DNA of 64,000 nt, taken from positions 8,308,001-8,372,000 of the forward strand of contig NZ_CP109592.1 of the NCBI RefSeq assembly GCF_036250675.1. Direction: 5' to 3'. The notes under the pieces were generated by a model. It was not told the DNA's origin, did not search any database, and saw nothing but the letters and a program-made list of their open reading frames with translations. Shown here one piece after another: positions 1-8,492 of this stretch. Every line of letters begins with the position of its first letter. Within the stretch, counting starts at the first letter, position 1. Source of the stretch: Streptomyces sp. NBC_01689. Its GTDB lineage: Bacteria; Actinomycetota; Actinomycetes; Streptomycetales; Streptomycetaceae. Made by a program: the position numbers and the translations under genes.

Positions 1-630
1 TGACAGATCCGCCGTCTCCGTCCCGCCGGGCACCTCGGTGCCCGGCGGGACTCCCATCTCCCAGTCGAGCCGGTAGCGTTCGAACAGTTCCGCCCGCAGC
101 GTCGGCACCGGCATCGGCGCGCCCGGCACCAGAGCCGCGTACACCGCGCCCATGAGCAGCGCGCGCAGCATCGGGTAGTCGGTGGCCGCGTCCGGCGATC
201 CGTGACCGGCCACGGTCTCCCGCAGCAGCCGCGCCAGCCGCTGCTGTTCAGGACACTGCACGAACCCCTCGTCCTGCAGGATGCCGGCCATGTGCTGCCG
301 CATGAGGACCGGCCTGTCCCGGGCCAGGCCGAGGACCGCGTCGATGGCCCGCGCCATCCGCTCCCGGCCGTCCGTGGTACGCGGCTCGCGTTCCAGCCCC
401 TCCTCCAGCGTGCGGTGCATCAGCCGGTGCACCGCGGACTGGACGAGCTGGCGCTTGCCGGGGAAGTAGTACGACACCAGTCCGCGCGCGGATCCCGCGC
501 GGTCGGCTATGTCCCCGAGCGTCGTCGCGGCGTACCCGCGCTCGCTCACCAACTCCAGGGCGGCCTGCAGGAGTCGCTCCCGGGAACGCCGCCGCAGCTC
601 TTCGTTGACCGACGGGCTGCGCGGGGACAT
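1..630 (-). CDS. TetR/AcrR family transcriptional regulator (3' end cut by window edge)
   Basis: The reading frame opens at ATG 630 behind an AGGAG ribosome site and stays open to base 1, so at least 210 residues are present and the C-terminus lies outside. The N-terminus reads MSPRSPSVNEELRRRSRERL and is followed by a TetR helix-turn-helix (TTLGDIADRAGSARGLVSYYF, about residues 38-58). The rest is an alpha-helical ligand domain. Such proteins repress nearby genes until a small ligand binds. An MFS exporter gene lies 243 bases upstream on the same strand, so control of drug efflux is a plausible inference. A 19-base palindrome just upstream of the start suggests autoregulation. The ligand cannot be read from the sequence. 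Confidence 0.9.
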   Translation of the reverse strand, partial: MSPRSPSVNEELRRRSRERLLQAALELVSERGYAATTLGDIADRAGSARGLVSYYFPGKRQLVQSAVHRLMHRTLEEGLEREPRTTDGRERMARAIDAVLGLARDRPVLMRQHMAGILQDEGFVQCPEQQRLARLLRETVAGHGSPDAATDYPMLRALLMGAVYAALVPGAPMPVPTLRAELFERYRLDWEMGVPPGTEVPGGTETADLS

Positions 631-645
631 CCGGTAACTCCTGTG

Positions 646-664
646 TTGACTGGCTGCCAGCCAA
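646..664. promoter_or_regulatory. Candidate TetR operator (19-base palindrome)
   Basis: TTGACTGGCTGCCAGCCAA is an inverted repeat with 9-base arms, one mismatch and a single central base. It lies 16 bases upstream of the TetR start and directly follows a TATAGT -10-like box read on the minus strand. A repressor bound here would block the regulator's own promoter. This is inferred from symmetry and position. Confidence 0.6.
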
Positions 665-873
665 CTATACTCAGACCGTCCGGGTCACGACCCCGCCAGG
701 GGTCCGCTTCGGGCTGCCGTCCGCCTGGGGCGTCGCGGGGGAACGTCTCAGGCGGACGTGCGCGGGGATTCGACCTGAGCGGCCCGCGGCCGGACGGTCG
801 GGCCGGGGGACCGGCCGACTTCACGGCCGGTGCGTCGTCGTAAGCCTGACGGGCCATCAGCAGCGCTTGTTCA

Positions 874-2259
874 TCACGGCGGGTTCTCCGTGGGCGCGTC
901 CCGCGCCGCGTCGAGGCCACCCACGGTCAACTCGCCGGCCGTGGGTTCGGAATGAGTGGCCGTCAGTGGTCCGTCGCCCGAGACCGGAAGGACCCGTCCC
1001 AACCGCGCGAGCGGGGACGCGGCCATCACCACCGGGGACATCATCATGCCCGCGGCTGTCACCAGGAGACTGGTCCGCAGTCCCCACCGCTGCCCGAGGA
1101 ATCCGCCCAACAGGGAACCGAACGGCGCCGAACCCATGCCCACGAAGGTGATCGTCGCGGCCGTACGCCCCTGCATCCCGTCCGGGGTGACGGCCTGCCG
1201 GACGGTCATCACGGCGACATTGACCAACTGGCCGCCGAGCCCGGACACGAAGCCGACCATGAGGAGCGCCGGAACCGTCACGGCGGAGGAGGCCCGCAGC
1301 GCGGGCACGCACAGGAACACGCCGTCGCCGAGCGCCGCCGCGCCCACGAGCACCGGTCCGTAGCCGAAGCGGCCCGGCAGGCGGGCGGCCAGGAGCGAGC
1401 CCACCAGCGCGCCCGGACCCGCCGCCGCGAGGGCCAGACCCACGAAGGCCCCCGACAGATGCAGTTCGCGCGGCAGGAAGGGGAGGTAGACGGTCATCGT
1501 CGCGGCCAGGGAGAACTGGAAGGCGGCCGACGCCAGGCACACGGTCCGGAGCGTGCTGTCGCCCGCGACGAAACGCAGGCCCTCCAGAATCCGTCGCCGG
1601 ACCCGAGGGGGATCCGCCGCGTGGTCCGGAATCGATTCGGTCCGGCGGATCCCGCCGACCGCCCCGCACGACACTGCGAAGAACAGCGCGTCGGCGGCGG
1701 CCGCGGCCGGTGCCGACAACAGGGAGACCAACGCGCCGCCGAGGGCCGGACCGCCGAACTGCGCCGCGGACCTGCTGCCCTCCAACGCGCTGTTGCCGCT
1801 CGCCAGCCGGTCGCGCGTCACCAGCCGCACGAGAGACGCCTGGTACGCCACGTCGAAGAACACGGACAGGGCGCCGACGGTGAAGGCGAGCGCGGGCAGT
1901 GAGGCCGGTCCGAGACAGCCGAGGAGACCGGCCGTGGCCGCGGCGCCCATGAGCAGGGTCCGGGCGCCGTCCGCCAGCACCATCACCGTGCGGGTGCGCC
2001 ATCGGTCCACCCACGCGCCGACGCAGAGCGAGAGCAACAGGACCGGCGCCTGTCCCACCGCGCGGAGGACGCCGAGCTCGCCGGGGCCCGCCCCGAGCGT
2101 CAGCACGGCGAGGAGCGGCAGAACGACCAGATTCCCCTGTTCACCCAGCTGAGACGCCGTCTGACCGATCCACAACCTGCGGAAGTCAGCGTCCCGCCAC
2201 AGACTCGACGACGGACCTGGCCGACCCGGATCCGACAGGAGGGGCGAACTGGACGACAC
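874..2259 (-). CDS. MFS transporter, MFS_3/EntS-like exporter
   Basis: This is a 461-residue membrane protein if read from GTG 2259 (VSSSSPLLSDPG). An upstream in-frame start at 2373 would add 38 Arg/Pro-rich residues that do not look like a conserved MFS terminus. The sequence shows the first helix motif LWRDADFRRLWIGQTASQLG, then many hydrophobic segments rich in Gly/Ala and the loop motif GAWVDRWRTRTVM between helices 2 and 3 (the MFS signature region). These features fit the 12-helix major facilitator subgroup that exports drugs or siderophores by proton antiport at the cytoplasmic membrane. The TetR gene lies downstream on the same strand, so the pair probably forms an efflux-regulator unit. 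The substrate is unknown. Confidence 0.88.
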   Translation of the reverse strand: MSSSSPLLSDPGRPGPSSSLWRDADFRRLWIGQTASQLGEQGNLVVLPLLAVLTLGAGPGELGVLRAVGQAPVLLLSLCVGAWVDRWRTRTVMVLADGARTLLMGAAATAGLLGCLGPASLPALAFTVGALSVFFDVAYQASLVRLVTRDRLASGNSALEGSRSAAQFGGPALGGALVSLLSAPAAAAADALFFAVSCGAVGGIRRTESIPDHAADPPRVRRRILEGLRFVAGDSTLRTVCLASAAFQFSLAATMTVYLPFLPRELHLSGAFVGLALAAAGPGALVGSLLAARLPGRFGYGPVLVGAAALGDGVFLCVPALRASSAVTVPALLMVGFVSGLGGQLVNVAVMTVRQAVTPDGMQGRTAATITFVGMGSAPFGSLLGGFLGQRWGLRTSLLVTAAGMMMSPVVMAASPLARLGRVLPVSGDGPLTATHSEPTAGELTVGGLDAARDAPTENPP

Positions 2260-2818
2260 CGGGGATCCCTGGGGTTGCTGAGGTCGGCACCCGTCACGGG
2301 GCGCACGGAGGCGCCACCGACGGTACGGGTTGAGCGCGGCTTGCCGCGCCGGGATTTTCGGGGGCGACGCCACTCTCCCGTCCCGTCCGTGCCCGGGGGC
2401 TTCGCCCCCAGACCCCCGTTCGGCCTGGACGGCCTCGCCCTCAAGCGCCGGACGGGCTGGAGATGCGCACCCGCGCCGGAAGGACCACGTCGGCCACCGG
2501 CCCTTCAGCGCCGGCCCGCACTCTCAGCCCGTCCGGCGTCTGAGGACGAGCCCTTCGGGCGATGCGGGGGTCCAGGGGGCGCAGCGCCCCTGGCGGGGGT
2601 CTGGGGGCGGAGCCCCCAGGTACGGGATGGGCCGGGTAGGGGCGGAGGGGGCGAGAACATCCCTGAGGCCCCACGGGTCCGCCGCCCCCGGACCCGATTC
2701 CAGACGTACGCGGGTTCGATTAAGGAGCGCGCGTCCGCCACGGAACATCGGAGGCGGACGTGCGCCACGGGGGAGGATCTCCATAGAGTGGGCACGAGTC
2801 CCGAGGAGGCGTACGGAC
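2260..2818. other. Intergenic region of about 560 bases rich in palindromes
   Basis: No convincing gene is seen between the MFS start and the DUF2630 gene. The stretch holds promoters for two divergent genes and a mosaic of GC-rich inverted repeats, listed separately. Open frames here have no ribosome site or family resemblance and are treated as chance. Confidence 0.6.
2394..2619. repeat. Mosaic of intergenic palindromic elements
   Basis: Three hairpins stand close together. At 2395-2409 a GGGGGC/GCCCCC stem has a short TTC loop. At 2572-2592 a stem of the CCAGGGG(G)CGC/GCGCCCCTGG type is seen. At 2601-2619 CTGGGGGC pairs with GCCCCCAG. A larger inverted pair, CCTCAAGCGCCGGACGGGCTG (2439-2459) and its near complement (2525-2544), encloses 65 bases. 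From memory, this style of element (gggggctccgccccc next to cgccggacgggctg) recurs between genes in many Streptomyces genomes. It may end transcription or be a non-coding repeat family. Confidence 0.7.
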
Positions 2819-3064
2819 ATGAACCAAGAGCAGATCCTGGCGAAGATCACGGCGATGGTGGACGACGAGCGACAGCTTCGCGAGGCGCTGTCGTCGGGAC
2901 AGATCGACTCCGACACCGAACATCAGCGGCTCGGGCAGCTGGAGCGCGAGCTCGACCAGTGCTGGGACCTGCTGCGGCAGCGCCGCGCGAAGACCGAGTT
3001 CGGGGAGAACCCGGACGAGGCACGCGTGCGGCCGTCCTCGCAGGTCGAGGGCTACCAGAGCTGA
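2819..3064 (+). CDS. DUF2630 family small protein
   Basis: An 81-residue protein starts at ATG 2819 behind a strong GAGGAGG site; a longer in-frame extension to 2330 runs through intergenic palindromes and is rejected. The sequence (MNQEQILAKITAMVDDERQLR...LGQLERELDQCWDLLRQRRAK) is mostly charged helix with heptad-like leucines and a short C-terminal tail (SSQVEGYQS). This matches the actinobacterial DUF2630 family, whose function is unknown. It looks cytosolic and likely forms a small helical bundle. It converges on the HAD hydrolase gene with only 6 bases between the stops. Confidence 0.88.
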   Translation: MNQEQILAKITAMVDDERQLREALSSGQIDSDTEHQRLGQLERELDQCWDLLRQRRAKTEFGENPDEARVRPSSQVEGYQS

Positions 3065-3070
3065 GGTCGG

Positions 3071-3787
3071 TCAGGGCCGGCCGGCCGGTCGGTCGACGAG
3101 GTCCAGCACCGGTCGCAGGCCGTCCGGCCGGACCGCGACCGGCAGATGGTCCACGAAGAACGTCGCGCAGCCCAGCGCGGCCGCGCCCCCGTCGGCCCGG
3201 CGGTCGTCCCCGACCATCAGCGTCCCCTCGGGCGTCGCCCCCAGTGCCTCGCAGGCGGTCGCGAACAGCCGGACGTCCGGTTTCTGGACTCCGTGCTCGT
3301 ACGACAGGATGTAGGCGCCGACGTACGCGTCGAGGCCGTGCTCGCGGAAGACGGGGCGCAGATCCCAGCCGATGTTGCTGACCACGCCCACCGCGATTCC
3401 CCGCTCGCGCAGCGCGGAGAGCACCTCCGCCGCGTCGGGGTAGGGCCGCCAGGCGGCGGGACTCATATGGCGGTCGTACAGCGCGTCGTGCAGGGCGGGA
3501 TCGGGCAGCGTCACCTGCCGGGAGGCGCCGGTGAAGGCGGCCCGGTGCGACGCCCCGCTCTCGTCGCGCCGCTGCCACACCTCGGCCAGCTCCGCCGGCA
3601 GCGGCCGTGCGGGGACGGCGCCGCCGGGGAGCGCGCCCACCGACTCCAGCTCGGCCGCCATCCGCACCAACTCCGCTTCCGGGACGGTTACTTCTGCTTC
3701 CGTCAGCACGGCGCGCAGCCAGGAATCGGTGGACTCGACGCGGAACAGGGTTCCGGAGAAGTCGAAGAGCACGCACTTGATCGTCAT
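3071..3787 (-). CDS. HAD-superfamily hydrolase with DxS motif I
   Basis: This 238-residue protein has the four HAD signatures. Motif I is VLFDFSGTLF (nucleophile Asp9), motif II lies in GVVSNIG, motif III is the Lys of VQKPD, and motif IV is MVGDDRRAD. The helical cap falls between motifs I and II. Phosphatases of this family normally have a second Asp two residues after the nucleophile, but here that position is Ser11, as in dehalogenase-like members that lack the general acid. The substrate and even phosphatase activity are therefore uncertain. It is cytosolic by appearance, with an ATG start at 3787. The M56 peptidase gene lies 189 bases upstream on the same strand. Confidence 0.88.
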   Translation of the reverse strand: MTIKCVLFDFSGTLFRVESTDSWLRAVLTEAEVTVPEAELVRMAAELESVGALPGGAVPARPLPAELAEVWQRRDESGASHRAAFTGASRQVTLPDPALHDALYDRHMSPAAWRPYPDAAEVLSALRERGIAVGVVSNIGWDLRPVFREHGLDAYVGAYILSYEHGVQKPDVRLFATACEALGATPEGTLMVGDDRRADGGAAALGCATFFVDHLPVAVRPDGLRPVLDLVDRPAGRP

Positions 3788-3924
3788 GAGGGCGATCCTT
3801 CGTGCCGCGGCCCACGCGGGTCAAGGGCGCACCGGGCCGCGCGGGTGTCAGGCCGACGCCCCTGCCGGGCCCGGTCGGGTACCCGTGCCGAGGACAGGAC
3901 TCCGTGCGGAGGCCCGGCCCAACC

Positions 3925-3964
3925 GGCACCGGCCCGCCCGGCACCGGCCCGCCCGGCACCGGCT
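3925..3964. repeat. 15-base tandem repeat, 2.7 copies
   Basis: The unit GGCACCGGCCCGCCC is repeated head to tail (3925-3939, 3940-3954, partial to 3964) between the HAD and M56 genes. It is GC-only simple sequence with no visible function. Confidence 0.75.
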
Positions 3965-3976
3965 CCCGCGGGAGTC

Positions 3977-4912
3977 TCAGCCGAGCACCCGCAGTGCCGG
4001 TCCGAACGTCACCAGCAGCGGGATCACCGGCACCAGCGTGGCCGCGGCCGTCAGGCGCAGCCGCCGCGACGGCGTCAGCCGGTCCTGCGGGGTGAGCAGG
4101 CGCCGTACCCGTGCCGGGAGATGTGCCTGCGGAGTGGGGCAGGGACCGAACACGCCCCGGTCCTCGTTGAGTTCGACCAGTGCGAGGGCGATGGTGAGAC
4201 GGCCGAAACGGCGGGACGCCATGTCGTCGGCGGCCAGTTCGACCAGCCGGTGCATCTCGTCGCGGAACGCGGCGAAGACCGGGACCTGCGGGAAGCCGAC
4301 GGCGAGTGCGGCGGAGCAGTGCAGGAGCCAGTCGTGCCGGGCCCGCGCGTGCCCCTGCTCGTGGGCGAGCACGGCGTCCAGGCGGCGCCCCTTGAGGCGG
4401 CGCAACGCGGCCGTGGTGATGACGAGTTGAGGTGCGGGACCGGGCAGGAACCACGCGTCGGGACGCTCGCCCTCCAGCACCACCAGTCGATCGCTGCTGG
4501 GCTCCTCGCCCGGCAACAGCGGTGCGCGCAGGCGGAGTTCGGCACGGCTCTGACGATGACGCGCCCGTGCGCCCAGTACTTCGCGGACCAGCATCGCCGC
4601 GGTCCAGGCGCCGCCGCACGCGAGTACCACCGCGGTCGTCGCGGCCCACGGACCCTGCGCACTCAACGCGTAGGCGTTCACGACGGAATGGGGCGCGGGG
4701 GCGAACACATGGCCGCGCACCGCCACCCACGCGGCGGCCGCGCTCAACGTCATCGACAGCGCACAGCACAGCAGTACGGCCGCCACCACGCACTGCCACA
4801 CCCACAGGGCGACCACGGGCTCGCGGTCCGGCCAGTCAGCCCGGGCGAGCAGCCGTGGAGCGACCACGGCGGCCAGGGCGCCGAGCAGCAACAGTGCCGC
4901 GGGGACCATCAT
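3977..4912 (-). CDS. M56 (BlaR1/MecR1-like) membrane metallopeptidase
   Basis: This 311-residue protein begins MMVPAALLLLGALAAVV and has three predicted N-terminal membrane spans. A cytosolic gluzincin domain follows with the zinc motif HEQGH at residues 184-188 (LAHEQGHARARHD), and a further hydrophobic span lies near the C-terminus. That is the short M56 layout, lacking the penicillin-binding sensor of true BlaR1. Family members cleave a cytosolic repressor in response to an envelope signal. No BlaI/MecI-type repressor gene is adjacent here, so its target is unknown. A DUF5134 membrane-protein gene lies upstream on the same strand (117-base gap), and the two probably work together. Confidence 0.87.
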   Translation of the reverse strand: MMVPAALLLLGALAAVVAPRLLARADWPDREPVVALWVWQCVVAAVLLCCALSMTLSAAAAWVAVRGHVFAPAPHSVVNAYALSAQGPWAATTAVVLACGGAWTAAMLVREVLGARARHRQSRAELRLRAPLLPGEEPSSDRLVVLEGERPDAWFLPGPAPQLVITTAALRRLKGRRLDAVLAHEQGHARARHDWLLHCSAALAVGFPQVPVFAAFRDEMHRLVELAADDMASRRFGRLTIALALVELNEDRGVFGPCPTPQAHLPARVRRLLTPQDRLTPSRRLRLTAAATLVPVIPLLVTFGPALRVLG

Positions 4913-5029
4913 GACCGAAGCCTATGAGCGGAGCGTCGCCGGGGGATACGGGCCGCGACGGCAAGTGACGTACACCACGGTTTCCGCCGGGCGAGGCGGG
5001 ATGGTCTCACGGGGAGACGGGGGCGCGTG

Positions 5030-5623
5030 TCAGAGCGTGACCAGCATGGCGAGCATCGCGATCCCCATCGACAGCCGGCACGCCTGTGACAGCTCGGGAC
5101 GATCGCCCCACCCCGGTGTCCCGGCGGAGCCGCGCGCGGCCGCCCCGGCGCTCCGCGCGGTCTCCGTGTTCCCGGCCACGGCGACGACCGGAAGCAGCCG
5201 GAACCCGGACAGGAGCACGTACGCGGTGAAGTAGACAAGGAGCGCCCCGGTCACCAGCGGCACCCCGGCGCCGCCGTGCGCGTGGTGCCGCGCGGACGGG
5301 GCGGCGGCCATCACCGCCGCCATGTAGACCATCGCGCAGGTCCCGACCAGATGATGAAGATGATGCCGGCCGGTGCGGGCCGCCCACAGCGCACGCAGGG
5401 CGGCCGCCCCGAACACCGCCGTGTACCCGAGCCAGGCCCAGTGCGGAGGCGCGGCCACGGCCGCGGGCACGGCCATCACCGCCATGCCGAAGCCCATGAG
5501 CGCCTCGGCGCCGGCCGTGCGGCGCTGCTCCTCGACCGCGCTGCGCATCCGCAGCAGACAGTAGGCCCCGGTCGCCGCGCACAGCGCGACGAGCAGCCAG
5601 CCGGGCGAAGCCGGTCCGTGCAC
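5030..5623 (-). CDS. DUF5134 family integral membrane protein
   Basis: The 197-residue protein is almost wholly hydrophobic, with about six membrane segments. A His-rich stretch, GRHHLHHLVGTCAMVYMA, sits in the middle and a second His cluster (SARHHAHGG) in a loop. The form is that of the actinobacterial DUF5134 family, whose function is not known. The clustered histidines inside or near the membrane could bind metal or heme, which is an inference only. It lies upstream of the M56 peptidase on the same strand and may be co-transcribed. Read from ATG 5623. Confidence 0.75.
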   Translation of the reverse strand: MHGPASPGWLLVALCAATGAYCLLRMRSAVEEQRRTAGAEALMGFGMAVMAVPAAVAAPPHWAWLGYTAVFGAAALRALWAARTGRHHLHHLVGTCAMVYMAAVMAAAPSARHHAHGGAGVPLVTGALLVYFTAYVLLSGFRLLPVVAVAGNTETARSAGAAARGSAGTPGWGDRPELSQACRLSMGIAMLAMLVTL

Positions 5624-5828
5624 CGTGTACCTCCCCCGCTGGACGCTGCCGTGGGTCGGACGTCTGACCGGGCATGCCCACGCGGAGCGGTGCGCAAGCC
5701 GGTGAAGGGCGGGCGCAAGGGTGCATTCGGGGGAGCGTGCGGGGAGCGTCGCAGGTGGGAGGGGCGGGAGCGGCGGAGCGATGGGTCTGGACGCGCCGGA
5801 TGCGGGTGAGGAAGGTCCTGCACAGGTG

Positions 5829-5842
5829 TTTTACTTGTAAAA
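5829..5842. promoter_or_regulatory. Palindromic operator and promoter before the FUSC-MarR operon
   Basis: TTTTAC-TT-GTAAAA is a perfect 14-base palindrome 20 bases upstream of the FUSC start and stands out in GC-rich DNA. Its right arm overlaps a TAAAAT -10 box (5838-5843). The last gene of the operon encodes a MarR regulator, so this is the likely autoregulatory operator. Confidence 0.6.
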
Positions 5843-5862
5843 TAAATGCTAGCCTTCACCGT

Positions 5863-7542
5863 ATGAGCACCACGACCCCCCACGCCCGCCGGCCGCGCCG
5901 CCCCCGTCCCCCGTCGGGCGCCCGGCGTCTCCCGCTGGCCGGGGTGCTCCGCCTCGGCCGGCCCTCGGACATCTGGTTCAAGCCCGCGCTGAGCGTGGTC
6001 GCGTCGGTAGCGCCGCCGAATCTGCTCCTCCTCGCGCTCGGCCGGCTGGACCTGGCCATGTACACCATGGCCGGCTCGCTCTGCGCGCTCTACGCCCACC
6101 ACCGTCCGTACGCGGCCCGGGCCCGCGTCCTCGCGGGCGTGGTGCTCGGGATGCTCGCCGGACTCGCCGCGTCCCTGACCGCGGCCTCCCTCACCACGAA
6201 CCCCGTCCTGCTGGTCGCGGTCGGCGCCCTGCTGGCCGCCGTGCAGAAGGTGCTGTGCGACGCCACCCGGATCGGGCCCCCCGGCCATGTGGTCCTCTGC
6301 TTCGTCAGCTCCGCCTCCCTCTTCGTGCCGCAGACGCCCGGCGAGGTCCCCGGCCATCTCGCGCTCGGTGCCGCCGCGGGCGTCTGGGCCTGGATCGTCG
6401 GCATGGCGCCGGGACTGTTCCGCCCGCACGGACCCGAACGCCGGGCCACCGCCCACGCACTCCACGCGGCCGCGGCGTACGCCGGGACAGGAGGCGTCGG
6501 TGCCGGATCCGCCCGGACCCGCGCCGCCGCGGCCGCCGCCGTGCACGGGGCCTGGCAGTCACTTCTCTCCACCGGTGCCCGATCCGCCCCCCGGCGCGCC
6601 CTCGAACGGCTCGTCGTACGCGCGGAGGTGGCGATCGCCGCGCCCGCCGACACGGAGCCCGAGCGGCTGCGCGACTGGGCCCGCGCTCTGCGCGGCACCG
6701 GCCCGGTACCGCACCCGGACGACCTGGGGGAGGCCGCGGGTGAACTTCTCGGCGTCGAGACCGAACTCGCCGTCGGACAGCGGCCGTTGTCGCACCGACT
6801 CGGTCCGCTGGCCCCGATCGCGCTCCGGGTCGCCCTCGGCTGCTCGCTGGCCGGCTGGGCCTCACTCTCCCTCGGCGTGGGCCGCCCCTACTGGGCCCTC
6901 GTCACCGCGGCCTCGCTCTACCAGACCAATGTCACCCTGACCTGGAGCCGAGGTGTGCAACGCGTCGTCGGCAACCTCGTCGGCGTCCTGGTCTTCGCGG
7001 CCCTCGTCCCGCTCGCCCACCTGGGCCAGGCCGCCCTCGTCCTGATCTGCCTCGCGCTCAACTTCGGAGCCGAGGCGCTGATCGGCCGCAACTACTGGCT
7101 CGGCAGTGTCTGCGTCACCCCCATGGCCCTGCTCATCACCGAGTTCGCGCACCTCCAGCGGCCCGGCGAACTGATGACCGACCGGGTGGTGGACACCGTG
7201 GTGGGGGCACTGGTCGGCTTCGCCGCGGCGGTGGCCGTCACCAACCGGCGGGCCGGCGACCGCGTGGAGGGCGCCCTCGACGCCGTCGAGCGCGCCGACG
7301 AGCGCGCCGCGCGGGTCCTCCGCTCCGGGCGTCCCGCGCCCGGCGCCCTCGAGGCCGCCCGCCGCGAGTTGGTCGGCGCCGTCGTCGAACTGCGGGCCAC
7401 CGCCGACGCCGCGGCCGGCGAATGGTGGCAACGCGCCCTGCCGGAGGAGCGGCTGATGCGGGTGGAACGGTCCGGACACCGTACGCTCGCGGCGACGGTA
7501 CGACGGCAGGGACCGCATTCCGTGGAGGACGTACAGGCATGA
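5863..7542 (+). CDS. FUSC-family membrane protein (aromatic acid exporter-like)
   Basis: This is a 559-residue protein from ATG 5863; an upstream in-frame start at 5674 is rejected because the promoter lies inside that extension. Two blocks of hydrophobic helices (about residues 35-180 and 330-455) flank a cytosolic helical middle. The second block, ALRVALGCSLAGWASLSLGVGRPYWALVTAASLYQ, is the FUSC signature that includes AaeB and fusaric-acid resistance exporters. The C-terminal tail is helical and cytosolic. The stop overlaps the MarR start by ATGA, so the two are co-translated. The exported compound is unknown, but a MarR partner is typical for phenolic-acid or drug efflux. Confidence 0.88.
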   Translation: MSTTTPHARRPRRPRPPSGARRLPLAGVLRLGRPSDIWFKPALSVVASVAPPNLLLLALGRLDLAMYTMAGSLCALYAHHRPYAARARVLAGVVLGMLAGLAASLTAASLTTNPVLLVAVGALLAAVQKVLCDATRIGPPGHVVLCFVSSASLFVPQTPGEVPGHLALGAAAGVWAWIVGMAPGLFRPHGPERRATAHALHAAAAYAGTGGVGAGSARTRAAAAAAVHGAWQSLLSTGARSAPRRALERLVVRAEVAIAAPADTEPERLRDWARALRGTGPVPHPDDLGEAAGELLGVETELAVGQRPLSHRLGPLAPIALRVALGCSLAGWASLSLGVGRPYWALVTAASLYQTNVTLTWSRGVQRVVGNLVGVLVFAALVPLAHLGQAALVLICLALNFGAEALIGRNYWLGSVCVTPMALLITEFAHLQRPGELMTDRVVDTVVGALVGFAAAVAVTNRRAGDRVEGALDAVERADERAARVLRSGRPAPGALEAARRELVGAVVELRATADAAAGEWWQRALPEERLMRVERSGHRTLAATVRRQGPHSVEDVQA

Positions 7543-8072
7543 CGGCAGCGAACGGGCGGGCGGCGGTGCCCGGCGACACGATGGCCGCGGTCGTGCGGCA
7601 GTGGCGGGCGGTCCATCCCGGCATCGACACCGGCCCGATGGAGATCATCGGCCGGATCAACCGCTCCGCCGCGCTCCTCCAGCAGGCCGAGGACGCGCCG
7701 CTGCGCCGGGCCGGGCTGACCCGCCCCGAGTTCGACGTCCTCGGGACGCTGCGCCGTACCGGACACGAGCTGACCCCCAGTGAGATCGCCCGTGAGACGT
7801 TCTCCTCGGGCGCGGCCGTCACCAAGCGGCTCAAGCAGCTGACGGAACGCGGCCTGGTCGAGCGCCGTGGCGACACCCGTGACCGCCGGGTCGCGCACGT
7901 CCGCCTGACCGACGCGGGCCGCGAACTCGTCGACGGCGTCCTGCCCCAGCAGCTCGCCTACGAGACGACGGCCCTGTCCGGCATCGATCTCGGCCGACAG
8001 CGTGAACTCGCCTCACTCCTGGGGGAGTTGCTCGGTCAGCTGGAGGGGCGGCTCGGAGTTCCGCGCGGCTGA
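7539..8072 (+). CDS. MarR family transcriptional regulator
   Basis: A 177-residue protein starts at ATG 7539, overlapping the FUSC stop. The winged helix-turn-helix is clear: LTRPEFDVLGTLRRTG, LTPSEIARETFSSGAAVTKRLKQLTERGLVERRGDTRDRRVAHVRLTDAGREL (about residues 55-125). Helical dimerisation segments lie at both ends. MarR proteins bind palindromes as dimers and release on binding phenolic ligands. The palindrome at 5829-5842 before the operon is the probable target, giving a self-controlled exporter unit. Confidence 0.92.
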   Translation: MTAANGRAAVPGDTMAAVVRQWRAVHPGIDTGPMEIIGRINRSAALLQQAEDAPLRRAGLTRPEFDVLGTLRRTGHELTPSEIARETFSSGAAVTKRLKQLTERGLVERRGDTRDRRVAHVRLTDAGRELVDGVLPQQLAYETTALSGIDLGRQRELASLLGELLGQLEGRLGVPRG

Positions 8073-8084
8073 GGGGCCGGGCGC

Positions 8085-8101
8085 GAGGGGAGGCGCCCCT
8101 C
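8085..8101. terminator. Weak hairpin between convergent genes
   Basis: GAGGGG pairs with CCCCTC across a 5-base loop. It sits after the MarR stop and overlaps the stop of the convergent VOC gene. It may serve both as a terminator, but the stem is short. Confidence 0.35.
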
Positions 8102-8492
8102 AGATTCCGGGGCGGTAGCGCAGCGGATGATCCGCGGGGATCTCCACGAGCACGATCTCCGTGCCGTCCGGGTCCGCGATCCACATCTCGACCAGCCCCC
8201 AGGGCTCCTTCACCGGTGGACGCAGGACCTCGACACCGGCGGCCGCGAGCTCCTCGTGCGCCGCGGTGGCGTCGGCCACCTGGAGCCACAGCCTGAGCGC
8301 GGGCGAGGGCGGTACGTCGGAACGGCCGGAGACCTCCAGGAACCCGCCGCCGAGGAAGTAGACCGTGCCGCGCTCGGGACCCGTGCCGAACTCCCGGTGG
8401 ACGGCGAGGCCCAACTGCCCGCCGTAGAAGGCCCGGGAGCGCTCCGGGTCGGCGGGACGCAGAAGGGTCCGGCTGCTCAGTACATGCACCAT
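8100..8492 (-). CDS. VOC/glyoxalase-fold family protein
   Basis: This is a 130-residue protein from ATG 8492 (MVHVLSSRTLLRPADPERSRAFY). The longer open frame upstream is Arg/Pro-rich and not conserved-looking. Paired beta-alpha-beta-beta-beta modules are seen: DPERSRAFYGGQLGLAV...FLGGGFLEVSG and LRLWLQVADATAAHEELAAAGVEVLRPP...IADPDGTEIVLVEIP. The ending DPDGTEIVLVE is the usual glyoxalase/bleomycin-resistance C-terminal metal-site strand (Glu ligand). Members are metal-dependent lyases, dioxygenases or antibiotic-binding proteins, and the substrate here cannot be told. Confidence 0.88.
   Translation of the reverse strand: MVHVLSSRTLLRPADPERSRAFYGGQLGLAVHREFGTGPERGTVYFLGGGFLEVSGRSDVPPSPALRLWLQVADATAAHEELAAAGVEVLRPPVKEPWGLVEMWIADPDGTEIVLVEIPADHPLRYRPGI

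Noticed and set aside
3146..4927. Long + strand frame opposite the HAD and M56 genes
   Set aside because: A shadow of high-GC codon bias; both minus-strand genes have clear catalytic motifs.
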